A stretch of DNA of 13,537 nt, from assembly GCA_946886865.1 (NCBI GenBank), contig CAMPJI010000058.1:1-13537 (forward strand). Direction: 5' to 3'. The position numbers and the translations under genes are program-made. Under the pieces are notes generated by a model. That model saw only the letters and a list, made by a program, of their open reading frames with translations. It was not told the DNA's origin and made no database searches. Source of the DNA: an uncultured Lysobacterales bacterium (GTDB taxonomy: Bacteria; Pseudomonadota; Gammaproteobacteria; Xanthomonadales; Xanthomonadaceae). This document shows, piece by piece, positions 6,443-13,537 of this stretch (the stretch's first letter is position 1; each line of letters opens with the position of its first letter).

Positions 6443-8536
6443 TCACTCGACGACCGGTTTGATTTCACCTGAACCTACGGCGGACAGGCGCTCGACCAGC
6501 GTCGGCCAGTCCACCCGCCGGTTGTGGCCCACCACCGTCAACCGCGGCAGGCCCGAACCCTGCACGATGATAAAGCCTGGCTCCTGCATGGATGCCCGGG
6601 GCGCTGAACCCAGGCCGTCCATCTCGCACACCTCGTCGGCCAGACGGCAGGCGATGCCGATACGCGCGTAGCCGAAGTCGTCGAACAGGCCGATCAGCTG
6701 CGCCTGCAGGGTGCTGGCGAAACTGGGATCGCCCACGCTCGACAGGTCCTGCACCGCGCGCTGGCTGATGCGCTGGCGCAGGCCGCGCTTGCGGTCGGTG
6801 TGGAGCGAGGCATCGAACGCGACGGGCTGCCAGTCCACCAGGCGCAGGCCGTCGATGCGGCCGTCCAGCGCGCCGGTGATCTCGCCGAATCCGAACACGC
6901 CGGTCAGCGACTGCAGGTCCAGGTCATTGAAGGCGATATCGGCCGACAACGTGGGCGCCACGCCGAAGGGGCGCTCCATTGCCAGCGACGACACCTGCAC
7001 CGTCCCGTCGAACAGCGCCATCGCCAGCCCGCCGTCGAATTCGAGCCGGTCGTTCGCGTAGCGCGCCTGCGGGATGCGACCGGTCAGGCGACCCGTGAAG
7101 GCCGGCCACCCCAACGCCTGCGCCAGCTGGCCGACGTCCAGCGAATCCAGGCCCAGCCCGAAGGTAATGTCGAGGCCGCCCCCGGCACCGGGCGGCCGCA
7201 GTCGCAGCTGTTCGATGCGGGCCTCGCCGCCCAGCAGGGCGACCCTGACGTGCCGGTCCAGCGCCAGCACGCCATCGCCACTGGTGAACGGCAGCCGGGC
7301 CGCGCCGAAACCCAGGCCGTAGACCGCGCCACCCGACCATTCCAGCGCGCTCGATACCGGCGCGGCGGCGGAGAACCGGACATCGCCCTGCAGGCCCTCA
7401 AACGCGAAGCGGCCGCGCGGATCGTCCACGCGCACGCCATCCAGCGCCAGCCGGGCCTGTTGCAGCTGGCCACGGTCGAGCCGCAGGTCAACCGAGGCGC
7501 GGCCCGCCAGTTGCAACTCCGTCAGCCCGGCCAGCCCGAGCCACCCGGTGAGGTATCCGGCGGCCGTCGCCGCCAGGTCCGGGGCGTCGATCGCGAGGTT
7601 GGCCGTCTCCAGTGCGAGTTCCGGCGTGAAGGCCACCGAGCCGTCCACCCGCAGCCGCCCGGGGTCATGCCAGCGCACACGCGGGATCGCCCAGCCGCTG
7701 GCCTCGACCTGTCGCGCACCCAGGGACAGGTCGACCGGCCGGTCGAGCGCGATGTAGGTCGTCCCGTACAGGAGTTCGCCGGCCAGCAGCCGGCCCTCGA
7801 GCTCGACCTCGTCGGTGCGTCCGAGACGGGTGTCCAGCCGCAGCCGCGCATCCAGGCCTTCGGCGGCGATGCGGCCGTCCGGTGTATCGAGCGCGACATC
7901 GTGGAGGTCCAGTGGGCCGTGCACGCGCAGGCGCTCGTCCTGCAATGCCACCACCTCCAGCCGCGCATCGGCACGGCCCCGCTGCAACCGTGCGTCGGGC
8001 CAGGCCTGGTCGATCAGCGCCTGCGTCCAGGCCAACGGCACCCGGGTGAGGTCGATGCGGGTCAGGTCGGGCGTGGCGCCGTGGCGGGCCAGGGTGACGC
8101 GCGCGTCCCCCTGCGTCAGCGACGCGTGCGTGGACTCGGCGCCCAGCACGACGGCCAAGCGAAACGCCGCGCCGCCCTCGCGCACGACTCCGTCGCACCG
8201 CCAGCCGCCGTCCCGGGTGTGCTGCAGCGGGCATTGCCAGTCCAGGTCACGGAAGCGGTAACCCAGGTCCGGGGCGTCGAGGCGGCCGGCCCGAAGCCGG
8301 AGGTGCCCCTCGCCCGTCCCCTGCGGCCAGTCCAGCCGCACGCGCACGCCCTGCAAGGTCGCCACCGGCGTGACCACGCGCTCGATCCGTGCCGTGGCCG
8401 TCCGGGCCGGTGCCGGCAACGCCCACGTCGCCAGCAGCGAAAACCCCACGACCCGCGCCATCAGGCGTAGGATCCACGCGACGAAGGGCACGGGCGATCG
8501 GGGCGCGAGCGGGGGCGACGACATCCGCGGGAGCAT
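6443..8536 (-). CDS. YdbH-like (AsmA-like) intermembrane lipid transport protein
   Basis: This is a large predicted periplasm-spanning protein of 697 residues. E. coli YdbH (879 residues) is one of three AsmA-like proteins, with TamB and YhdP, that bridge the inner and outer membranes for phospholipid traffic. Residues about 15-45 form a hydrophobic signal-anchor (FVAWILRL, VVGFSLLATWALPAPA). The rest is alternating short beta-strand sequence with repeated LxLxx patterns, as expected of a beta-groove protein. The C-terminal part contains GEITGALDGRIDGLRLVDW, RISQRAVQDLSSVG and a FDDFGYARIGIACRL strand block. That last block is usual in AsmA-like proteins of this group. Two Cys flank it. Start choice is uncertain: ATGs at 8536 and 8524 and one at the anchor are in frame, all with weak ribosome binding sites. 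The assignment rests on architecture plus the adjacent DUF1318 lipoprotein; another AsmA-like subfamily is the alternative. Confidence 0.72.
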   Translation of the reverse strand: MLPRMSSPPLAPRSPVPFVAWILRLMARVVGFSLLATWALPAPARTATARIERVVTPVATLQGVRVRLDWPQGTGEGHLRLRAGRLDAPDLGYRFRDLDWQCPLQHTRDGGWRCDGVVREGGAAFRLAVVLGAESTHASLTQGDARVTLARHGATPDLTRIDLTRVPLAWTQALIDQAWPDARLQRGRADARLEVVALQDERLRVHGPLDLHDVALDTPDGRIAAEGLDARLRLDTRLGRTDEVELEGRLLAGELLYGTTYIALDRPVDLSLGARQVEASGWAIPRVRWHDPGRLRVDGSVAFTPELALETANLAIDAPDLAATAAGYLTGWLGLAGLTELQLAGRASVDLRLDRGQLQQARLALDGVRVDDPRGRFAFEGLQGDVRFSAAAPVSSALEWSGGAVYGLGFGAARLPFTSGDGVLALDRHVRVALLGGEARIEQLRLRPPGAGGGLDITFGLGLDSLDVGQLAQALGWPAFTGRLTGRIPQARYANDRLEFDGGLAMALFDGTVQVSSLAMERPFGVAPTLSADIAFNDLDLQSLTGVFGFGEITGALDGRIDGLRLVDWQPVAFDASLHTDRKRGLRQRISQRAVQDLSSVGDPSFASTLQAQLIGLFDDFGYARIGIACRLADEVCEMDGLGSAPRASMQEPGFIIVQGSGLPRLTVVGHNRRVDWPTLVERLSAVGSGEIKPVVE

Positions 8537-8575
8537 ACCCAGTCTCGCTGCCTGTTCACGATGAAAGGCGGGCCG

Positions 8576-9307
8576 ATGACAGCTGAAGCACTGCCACGCG
8601 TGCTGCTGGTCGAGGACGATCCCATCAGCCGCGCATTCCTGTCTGCCGCGCTGGACACGGTGCCGTGCGAGGTCGACAGCGCCGACGGCATGGCCGCCGC
8701 GCTGGCATTGGCACGCAGCCAGCGCTACGACGCCTGGTTGCTGGATGCGCACCTGCCCGACGGCTCGGGCATCGACCTGCTGCACCGCCTGCGGACGCTC
8801 CACCCCGACACGCCTGTGCTGGCGCATACCGCCAGCCGCGACGCGTCCCTTCACGATTCGCTGCGCCAGGCCGGGTTCGCCGAGGTGGTCGTCAAGCCGC
8901 TGCCGGCCTCCGCCATGCGCGGCCGGGTGCGCGCGCTGCTCGGGCTGCCCACCACGCCGGATGCCGGCGCCCCGATGGCGTCCGCTACCGGCAACGCGCC
9001 GGTGTGGGACGACGAGGCCGCAGCGCGCGCGCTCAACGGCAACCTGGCGCATGTGCAGACGCTGCGCGGCCTGTTCCTGCAGGAGCTGTCGCACGTCCGC
9101 GACGAGATCGCGGCGGCATACCAGCGCGGCGATCACGCGCATATGCAGCGGGCTTTGCACAAGCTACGGGCCAGCTGCGGGTTCGTCGGTGCGCGGCGGC
9201 TGGCAGGGGCCGTCCAGGCGCTGGAGGCACGGGCCAGCGATGCGCTGGCCTGGTCGGCGTTCCAGCAGGCAGCCGGCGAAACACAGGAAACGCCGACGGA
9301 ACGCTGA
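8576..9307 (+). CDS. response regulator with REC and Hpt domains
   Basis: This is a 243-residue two-domain phosphorelay protein, probably cytoplasmic. The receiver domain (about 8-123) has the acidic pair Asp14/Asp15, phosphoacceptor Asp57 in LLDAHLPDGSG, Thr85 and Lys107 in VVKPL, so it looks active. After a Pro/Ala linker (125-142) comes a C-terminal histidine phosphotransfer domain (about 145-240) with His195 in LHKLRASCGFVGA. The usual HxLKGS reads HKLRAS, a Lys-to-Arg and Gly-to-Ala change. There is no DNA-binding or enzymatic output domain, so it should relay phosphate between a hybrid kinase and another regulator encoded elsewhere. The ATG at 8576 has GGCGGG a few bases upstream; the in-frame ATG at 8561 has none. 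It is the only plus-strand gene, divergent from the ydbH-like gene by 39 nt and convergent with recO. Confidence 0.9.
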   Translation: MTAEALPRVLLVEDDPISRAFLSAALDTVPCEVDSADGMAAALALARSQRYDAWLLDAHLPDGSGIDLLHRLRTLHPDTPVLAHTASRDASLHDSLRQAGFAEVVVKPLPASAMRGRVRALLGLPTTPDAGAPMASATGNAPVWDDEAAARALNGNLAHVQTLRGLFLQELSHVRDEIAAAYQRGDHAHMQRALHKLRASCGFVGARRLAGAVQALEARASDALAWSAFQQAAGETQETPTER

Positions 9308-9372
9308 CGGGCGCGGTTGCCACGGGCGATGCCGCCGCTTCACCGCATCCCGGATCGAGCCCGATCGAGGAA

Positions 9373-10116
9373 TCAGCCGCGATCCGGCAACCGTGGGCCC
9401 ACGCGCGCCAGGTCTCCGAGCATCTCCCATGACTTGAGCCCCCTGGGGCCCAGATGGTGCGCCAGCACCGCGCGCAGCGCGCGGCGCAGGCCGGCCAGGT
9501 CGTCCGGGACCGGGCACGCATCGTCGGCCATCGCCAGCAGTGCGCGGCCGGTGGCTGCCCCCGCGCGATCGGCTTGGCCACGGTCGCTGAGCAGGCGACG
9601 GGCCCCGTGCTCGGGATCCAGGCGGTAGCGCGCCGCCGGGTCGATGGCGGCTCCATCGCCGTCCACCCGCCAGTCGAAGCCCACGCCCAGCGCATCCAGC
9701 AGGTCACGCTCGTAGCGCCGCAACGTCCAGCCCAAGGGCTCGTCCGCCCGCAACCGTTCGCGCACGACGGCGTAGGCGTGGAAGAGCTCGGGCTGCGGGT
9801 CCTGACGGGGCGCCAGGCGCAGGGTGAGTTCGTTGACGTAGAAGCCGGCGAGCAACGCTTCGCCGACCAGCCGCGGGGCCGCATCGACTGCCTCGGCGGC
9901 GACCAGCCTCGCCAGCTCGCCACGTTGCACGGCATCCAGGCGGACCCACTGAAGGGGCTGCAAGGCGGCGCGCAGGACGTGGCGCTTCGGGCCCTGGACA
10001 CCGCGCGCCAGCACGCCGAGTCGGCCGTGCGTGGCCGTGAGCACTTCCACCAGCAGGCTGGTTTCGCGCCACGGGCGCGCATGCAGCACGAAGGCGGGTT
10101 CGGCGGTGATTCGCAT
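9373..10116 (-). CDS. recO: DNA repair protein RecO
   Basis: This is a recombination mediator of the RecF pathway. It binds ssDNA and SSB with RecR and helps load RecA. The 247 residues are typical. The N-terminal OB-fold is seen in the family opening [23 protein letters not shown] and in [14 protein letters not shown]. The helical middle shows [14 protein letters not shown], and the region around [13 protein letters not shown] is conserved. No zinc-type Cys cluster is present, as in enterobacterial RecO. The start is ATG at 10116 without a clear ribosome binding site. It is the last gene of the rnc-era-recO group, after a 104-bp gap. It ends 65 bp from the convergent response regulator gene with no convincing terminator between. 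Confidence 0.95.
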   Translation of the reverse strand: MRITAEPAFVLHARPWRETSLLVEVLTATHGRLGVLARGVQGPKRHVLRAALQPLQWVRLDAVQRGELARLVAAEAVDAAPRLVGEALLAGFYVNELTLRLAPRQDPQPELFHAYAVVRERLRADEPLGWTLRRYERDLLDALGVGFDWRVDGDGAAIDPAARYRLDPEHGARRLLSDRGQADRAGAATGRALLAMADDACPVPDDLAGLRRALRAVLAHHLGPRGLKSWEMLGDLARVGPRLPDRG

Positions 10117-10220
10117 GTCTTGGAGGCCAGGGTCAGGGGCTATGGACCGGTGCGCGGCTCTGGAGTTTTTTGATCGCCCTCATGCCGGCGCCCGCACAGC
10201 GCTGCCCCGCCCTGCCCGCC

Positions 10221-11126
10221 TCAGTCGTGGTACCCGAAGGCGCGCAACGCCGCCTCGTCGTCCGACCAGCCTTCGCGCACGCGCACCCAGGTTTCCAGGA
10301 AGACCTTCGAGTCGAACAGCCGCTCCATCTGCTGGCGCGCCTTGGCACCGATCTCGCGCAGGCGCTCGCCGCCCTTGCCGATGACGATCGCCTTCTGGCC
10401 GTCGCGCTCCACCCAGATCACCGCGCCGATGCGCAGCAGGCGGCCGTCGACCTCGAAACGTTCGATTTCCACGGTCGTGGCGTAGGGCAGCTCCTCCCCC
10501 AGCTGGCGCATCAGTTGCTCGCGCACCATCTCGCCAGCGAGGAAGCGCTGGCTCTTGTCGGTGATTTCGTCTTCGCCGTACAGCGCATCCTGCTTGGGCA
10601 GGTGCTGCAGCACGGTCTTCACCAGCGCGTCCAGACCATGGCGCTTGAGCGCCGACACCGGGTGCACGCCGGCGAATTCACGGCCTTCGCTGACCTGCGC
10701 CAGGTACGGCAACAGCGCGGTCTTGTCCTTGAGCCGGTCGACCTGGTTGACCACCAGCACCACCGGCAGGCCCGCACCCTTCAGCGCTTCGTACGCGAAG
10801 CTGTCGGCCTCGTCCCACTGCCCGGCACGCACCACCAGCAGGGCCACGTCCACGCCTTCCAGCGCGCCGCGGGCCGCGCGGTTCATCCAGCGGTGCATGG
10901 CGGTCGCGGTCGACTTGCCCTGGTCGCGATGCAGGCCCGGCGTATCGACCAGCACCAGCTGGCCCTCCGGGAAGGTGGCGATGCCCAGCAGGCGGTGGCG
11001 CGTGGTCTGCGGACGGGGCGAGACGATGCTGATCTTCGCCCCCACCAGCGCGTTGGTCAGGGTGGACTTGCCGACGTTGGGTCGGCCGATGACGGCGACG
11101 TGGCCGGCGCGGTAAGGATTCTGCAT
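10221..11126 (-). CDS. era: GTPase Era, ribosome assembly
   Basis: This is an essential GTPase that binds 16S rRNA near the 3' end through a KH domain and acts in 30S maturation. It has 301 residues. G1 is GRPNVGKST at 14-22, the G2 region has PQTTRH at 39-44, G3 is DTPG at 61-64, and the G5-like SAL follows HPV. The KH domain has VIGKGG at 248-253 and the C-terminus ends [20 protein letters not shown] as in Xanthomonas. The odd point is G4: residues 127-130 read NQVD, whereas the consensus is NKxD. The codon is CAG in place of AAG/AAA. Glycine and lysine motifs elsewhere are intact, so the protein is probably active. ATG at 11126 lies 39 bp after the rnc stop; no strong ribosome binding site is seen. 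Confidence 0.97.
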   Translation of the reverse strand: MQNPYRAGHVAVIGRPNVGKSTLTNALVGAKISIVSPRPQTTRHRLLGIATFPEGQLVLVDTPGLHRDQGKSTATAMHRWMNRAARGALEGVDVALLVVRAGQWDEADSFAYEALKGAGLPVVLVVNQVDRLKDKTALLPYLAQVSEGREFAGVHPVSALKRHGLDALVKTVLQHLPKQDALYGEDEITDKSQRFLAGEMVREQLMRQLGEELPYATTVEIERFEVDGRLLRIGAVIWVERDGQKAIVIGKGGERLREIGAKARQQMERLFDSKVFLETWVRVREGWSDDEAALRAFGYHD

Positions 11127-11165
11127 GCGGCAATTGTAGGTCGGCGGACGCCGGCCGGGGCATGG

Positions 11166-11840
11166 TCAGCCCGCGCGCGCCTCGCGCAGCGCTTCCAGCG
11201 CGGCCAGCGCCGCCTCGGCCGCGGTCTGCTCGGCCGCCCTGCGCGATCCGCCCTCGCCTTCTGTCACGACGTGCGGCTCGGCCAGCGTGCAGCTGACCTG
11301 GAAGGTCTTGGCGTGCTCCTCGCCGCTTTCGGACAGCAATGCATAGACCGGCAACGGCTTCTGGCGGCCCTGCAACCATTCCTGCAGGCGGGTCTTGGCG
11401 TCCTTGCCCACTTTGTGCGGCGGTGGCAGCGCGGCCATGGCCGGCTCGAACCACGGCAGCACGACGGCGCGACAGGCCTCGAACCCGGCGTCCAGGTAGA
11501 TCGCCGCCACCAGGGCTTCCAGTGCGTCGGCCAGGATGGAATCCCGCCGGTGGCCACCGGACTTCATTTCCCCCGGCCCCAGCGTGAGCTTGGCACCGAG
11601 GTCGAGCTCACGCGCGATCGGCGCCAGGCCGGATTCGCGCACCAGTTCGGCGCGCGCACGCGTCAACGCACCCTCGTCCACCTGCGGCCAGCGCTGGTAC
11701 AGGGCTTCGGCAATGATCAGGTTGACGAGCGAGTCGCCCAGGAACTCCAGGCGCTCGTTGTGCGGCGCACCCGCGCTGCGGTGGGTCAGGGCCTGCGCCA
11801 GCAGGCCCGGATCACGGAACGGATGGCCGATGCCGGTCAA
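11166..11840 (-). CDS. rnc: ribonuclease III
   Basis: This is a dsRNA-specific endonuclease that processes pre-rRNA and mRNAs, cytoplasmic dimer, 224 residues. The signature ERLEFLGDS is at 29-37 with catalytic Glu32 and Asp36, and the second catalytic pair is Asp105 and Glu108 in [18 protein letters not shown]-terminal dsRNA-binding domain (about 146-220) starts at [12 protein letters not shown] and includes [13 protein letters not shown]. The start is taken as TTG at 11840, with GAGG five bases upstream, because no ATG or GTG lies in frame near the N-terminus of the family. It begins seven bases after the DUF4845 stop, consistent with coupled translation in a lepB-DUF4845-rnc-era group. The TTG may keep the enzyme level low. 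Confidence 0.96.
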   Translation of the reverse strand: MTGIGHPFRDPGLLAQALTHRSAGAPHNERLEFLGDSLVNLIIAEALYQRWPQVDEGALTRARAELVRESGLAPIARELDLGAKLTLGPGEMKSGGHRRDSILADALEALVAAIYLDAGFEACRAVVLPWFEPAMAALPPPHKVGKDAKTRLQEWLQGRQKPLPVYALLSESGEEHAKTFQVSCTLAEPHVVTEGEGGSRRAAEQTAAEAALAALEALREARAG

Positions 11841-11847
11841 ACCGGCC

Positions 11848-12240
11848 TCAGTCCAGCCCGCCGCCGCGGCGCAACTGCTCCTCGGCGTGGAACTTGCCGA
11901 CGATGTCCAGGTTGTAGATCAGCGGCTTACGGATCTCGTAGTCGACCGTCATCAGGTAGCCCGAATCGCGACGCTCGACCTTCAAGTGCTCTTTCTTCAC
12001 GTTGTCGGCGTAACTGACGTAGAGCTTGCGGAAGAAGAAATCGCGGACGCGCGCCGGGTCGGCGTTGGCCATCGCCGGGTCGGACTTCATCGCGGCCAGC
12101 GCGCGCTTGACGGCGTAGTACTCCGAATACATCGGGATCAGCTTCATGCCCATGTAGACGAACACGCCCACCACCGCCAGCACGATGATGAAGCTGATCA
12201 GGGTCATACCGCGTTGCGAACGTTTCAACGTGCCTTTCAT
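11848..12240 (-). CDS. DUF4845 family protein, type IV pilin-like N-terminus
   Basis: This is a 130-residue protein of unknown function found between lepB and rnc in many gammaproteobacteria. The N-terminus ([20 protein letters not shown]) looks like a class III prepilin signal: short basic leader, Gly11, then a hydrophobic helix (about 12-34). The Glu at +5 of the mature pilin is replaced by Ser16. Pseudomonas members of the family as I recall them also lack it, so this is likely a family trait. The remainder is a small soluble alpha/beta region with many Lys/Arg and a [15 protein letters not shown] segment, presumably periplasmic. ATG at 12240 is preceded by AGGGGGA. It lies between lepB (63 bp upstream) and rnc (7 bp downstream). 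Cleavage by a prepilin peptidase is not shown. Confidence 0.9.
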   Translation of the reverse strand: MKGTLKRSQRGMTLISFIIVLAVVGVFVYMGMKLIPMYSEYYAVKRALAAMKSDPAMANADPARVRDFFFRKLYVSYADNVKKEHLKVERRDSGYLMTVDYEIRKPLIYNLDIVGKFHAEEQLRRGGGLD

Positions 12241-12303
12241 GAATGTGTCCCCCTAGCGATGCGCCGCCTGCCCCGCGGCATGGGTGTTACCGGACCACGT
12301 GCG

Positions 12304-13089
12304 TCAAGGAATGCTGCTGCCGATCCGCGAAAGATCCAGCCCCCCGTCGAAGTGCATCCAGATCAGGAACGCCTTGCCCCTGAGGTTGGACTCCGGGAGG
12401 AAGCCCCAGTATCGGCTGTCCTCGCTATTATCACGATTGTCGCCCATCACGAAATAGTGGCCCGGCGGCACGACCCACTCGCCCTCGCCCTGGTCCATGA
12501 ACGGCAGGTTGGTCCGCTCCAGCACGGTGTGGGCGCGACCCGGCAGCTGCTCGCGCAGTTCTTCCGCGCCGGTCATCTCGGTGCCGTTGCCGGTGCCGGA
12601 ATACACGCCGACACTGTCGTAGGCCAGCGGCTCGCCATTCACATAGACGGTGTTGTCGCGGTAGGCGATGCGGTCCCCCGGCAGGCCCATCACGCGCTTG
12701 ATCCAGTCCTGGTCGGGGTGGTGGGGCGGCCGGAACACCACCACGTCGCCCCGCTCCGGCTCACCCAGCGCCACCACCTTGTGGTTGTTGATCGGCAGTC
12801 GCAGGCCGTAGGTGAACTTGTTGACCAGGATGAAGTCACCCGTCAGCAGGGTCGGCATCATCGAGTTGGACGGGATGCGGAACGGTTCGGCGATGAAGCT
12901 GCGCAGCAGCAGCACGACCAGCAGTACCGGGAAGAACGCCTTGGAGTAGTCGACCAGCACCGGCTCCTTGCCGTCGTCCAGCAAGGTCGCGCCGGCGGCG
13001 CGGCGCTTGGCGAAGAACAGGGTGTCCAGCAACCAGATGATGCCGGTGGCGAAGGTGAGCACCACCAGGGCGATTTCAAACCAGCGCAT
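12304..13089 (-). CDS. lepB: signal peptidase I
   Basis: This is an inner-membrane serine protease that removes signal peptides from exported proteins. It has 261 residues with two N-terminal transmembrane segments (about 5-25 and 52-66) separated by a basic cytoplasmic loop. The periplasmic catalytic domain carries the nucleophile Ser76 in IPSNSMMPTL and the general base Lys131 in DWIKRVMGLPGD. Box E GDNRDNSEDSRYWGFLP and the closing region are intact. ATG at 13089 has AGGA eight bases upstream. lepA lies 204 bp upstream on the same strand, with DUF4845, rnc and era after it. This is the widespread lepA-lepB-rnc-era order. A class IB-like short cap region separates the boxes. Confidence 0.98.
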   Translation of the reverse strand: MRWFEIALVVLTFATGIIWLLDTLFFAKRRAAGATLLDDGKEPVLVDYSKAFFPVLLVVLLLRSFIAEPFRIPSNSMMPTLLTGDFILVNKFTYGLRLPINNHKVVALGEPERGDVVVFRPPHHPDQDWIKRVMGLPGDRIAYRDNTVYVNGEPLAYDSVGVYSGTGNGTEMTGAEELREQLPGRAHTVLERTNLPFMDQGEGEWVVPPGHYFVMGDNRDNSEDSRYWGFLPESNLRGKAFLIWMHFDGGLDLSRIGSSIP

Positions 13090-13236
13090 CGGGGGTCCTT
13101 TGGATCCGGGAGTGGGGCAACGTGTTGCCGGGGTGGGTCATGCGGGCGGTACGGACGCAGTATTTCGGCGGTGAGGCGGTATCGGACGTGCTGCAGGTCA
13201 TGCAAGGCACGGCGCATCGGCCGCCCTCCAGCGCTG

Positions 13237-13275
13237 GGTGCCGATCGCGCGGCACCGGCCAATCAATAAAAAAAA
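13237..13275 (-). other. T8 tract and hairpin in the lepA-lepB spacer
   Basis: On the minus strand, an eight-T run (13275-13268) lies 18 bases past the lepA stop. It is followed downstream by a separate 7-bp perfect hairpin (GGTGCCG 13237-13243, 6-base loop, CGGCACC 13250-13256). The T run lacks a stem directly before it, and the stem lacks a T run after it, so neither is a standard terminator in this orientation. The rest of the 204-bp spacer (13090-13236) shows no gene and no convincing promoter. Confidence 0.4.
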
Positions 13276-13293
13276 CGACGGCTCCCCATTCGC

Positions 13294-13537
13294 TTACTTG
13301 TTGTCCACGGTCAGCACGGCCAGGAACGCCTCCTGCGGGATCTCCACGCGGCCGACCTGCTTCATCCGCTTCTTGCCCTCTTTCTGCTTCTCGAGGAGCT
13401 TCTTCTTGCGGGTGATGTCGCCACCGTAGCACTTGGCCAGCACGTTCTTGCGCATCGCCTTGACCGTGCTGCGGGCGATGACCTGCGAGCCGATCGCGGC
13501 CTGGATCGCCACGTCGAACATCTGCCGCGGGATCAGC
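13294..13537 (-). CDS. lepA: elongation factor 4 LepA (partial, C-terminal end)
   Basis: This is the last 80 residues of the ribosome-associated GTPase LepA/EF4, which acts during translation elongation or initiation. The visible part is the LepA-specific C-terminal domain: [18 protein letters not shown], then [19 protein letters not shown], the Lys-rich [19 protein letters not shown] and the ending [12 protein letters not shown]. These match E. coli LepA nearly residue for residue. The gene enters from the right edge and ends with TAA at 13294. The GTPase domain lies outside the window. Confidence 0.97.
   Translation of the reverse strand, partial: LIPRQMFDVAIQAAIGSQVIARSTVKAMRKNVLAKCYGGDITRKKKLLEKQKEGKKRMKQVGRVEIPQEAFLAVLTVDNK

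Noticed and set aside
8537..9160. Upstream extension of the ydbH-like frame on the minus strand (about 208 more residues)
   Set aside because: It lies antisense to the REC-Hpt gene, has His/Gln/Arg-rich composition, and precedes a good signal-anchor that should be N-terminal.
9353..9366. Small inverted repeat GATCG-AGCC-CGATC between the convergent response regulator and recO genes as a bidirectional terminator
   Set aside because: The stem is only 5 bp and neither side has a T-rich run.
10146..10183. Short minus-strand frame of 16 codons in the era-recO spacer, and a T6 run at 10166-10171 on the plus strand
   Set aside because: The frame has no ribosome binding site and no recognisable product. 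The T run has no stable stem before it and there is no plus-strand gene to terminate.
1..13537. Search for defence, toxin-antitoxin, prophage, secretion effector or biosynthetic clusters and for CRISPR arrays
   Set aside because: Every substantial minus-strand frame belongs to a known or housekeeping family, spacers are short, composition is uniform, and no direct repeat array was seen.

Overview
The window is GC-rich, densely coding DNA from a Gram-negative gammaproteobacterium. It looks most like the Xanthomonadales (Lysobacteraceae, e.g. Lysobacter/Luteimonas-type). The evidence is the close resemblance of RlmD, Era, RNase III and the cold shock protein to Xanthomonas proteins as I remember them, the lepA-lepB-DUF4845-rnc-era-recO gene order, and GTAG-type REP doublets between genes. 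This lineage call is inferred from reading; no database was searched. Fifteen genes are supported, fourteen on the minus strand and one on the plus strand. No gene-free stretch exceeds about 205 bases. There are no tRNA or rRNA genes, CRISPR arrays, insertion sequences, prophage or defence genes.

Left part (1-5640), reading right to left on the minus strand: rlmD (23S rRNA m5U methyltransferase), a REP doublet, a CYTH/triphosphate tunnel protein, nagZ (peptidoglycan recycling), hpt overlapping nagZ by 4 nt, a second REP doublet, mtnP/MTIP (5'-methylthioinosine phosphorylase), a cold shock gene with its own promoter and terminator, and the 5' part of an aidB-like acyl-CoA dehydrogenase cut by the window edge. 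MTIP releases hypoxanthine and Hpt converts hypoxanthine to IMP, so these neighbours perform consecutive salvage steps.

Middle part (5757-9307): a ydbH-like gene and a ydbL-like lipoprotein gene form a minus-strand pair ending at a clear terminator. They probably encode an inner-to-outer-membrane lipid transport bridge. The lipoprotein seems to carry the YnbE-like acylated N-terminus and the YdbL-type (DUF1318) C-terminus in one chain. An orphan REC-Hpt response regulator starts divergently from ydbH with only 39 nt between the chosen starts.

Right part (9373-13537): the housekeeping cluster lepA (3' end only), lepB, a pilin-like DUF4845 gene, rnc, era and recO, all on the minus strand. It couples translation factor, protein export, dsRNA processing, ribosome maturation and recombination functions. 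recO ends convergently with the response regulator gene.

I found no wholly new system. The observations most worth a second look are the two REPIN-like doublets with stem covariation, the apparent YnbE-YdbL fusion beside YdbH, the NQVD motif in Era where NKxD is expected, and the MTIP-Hpt pairing.
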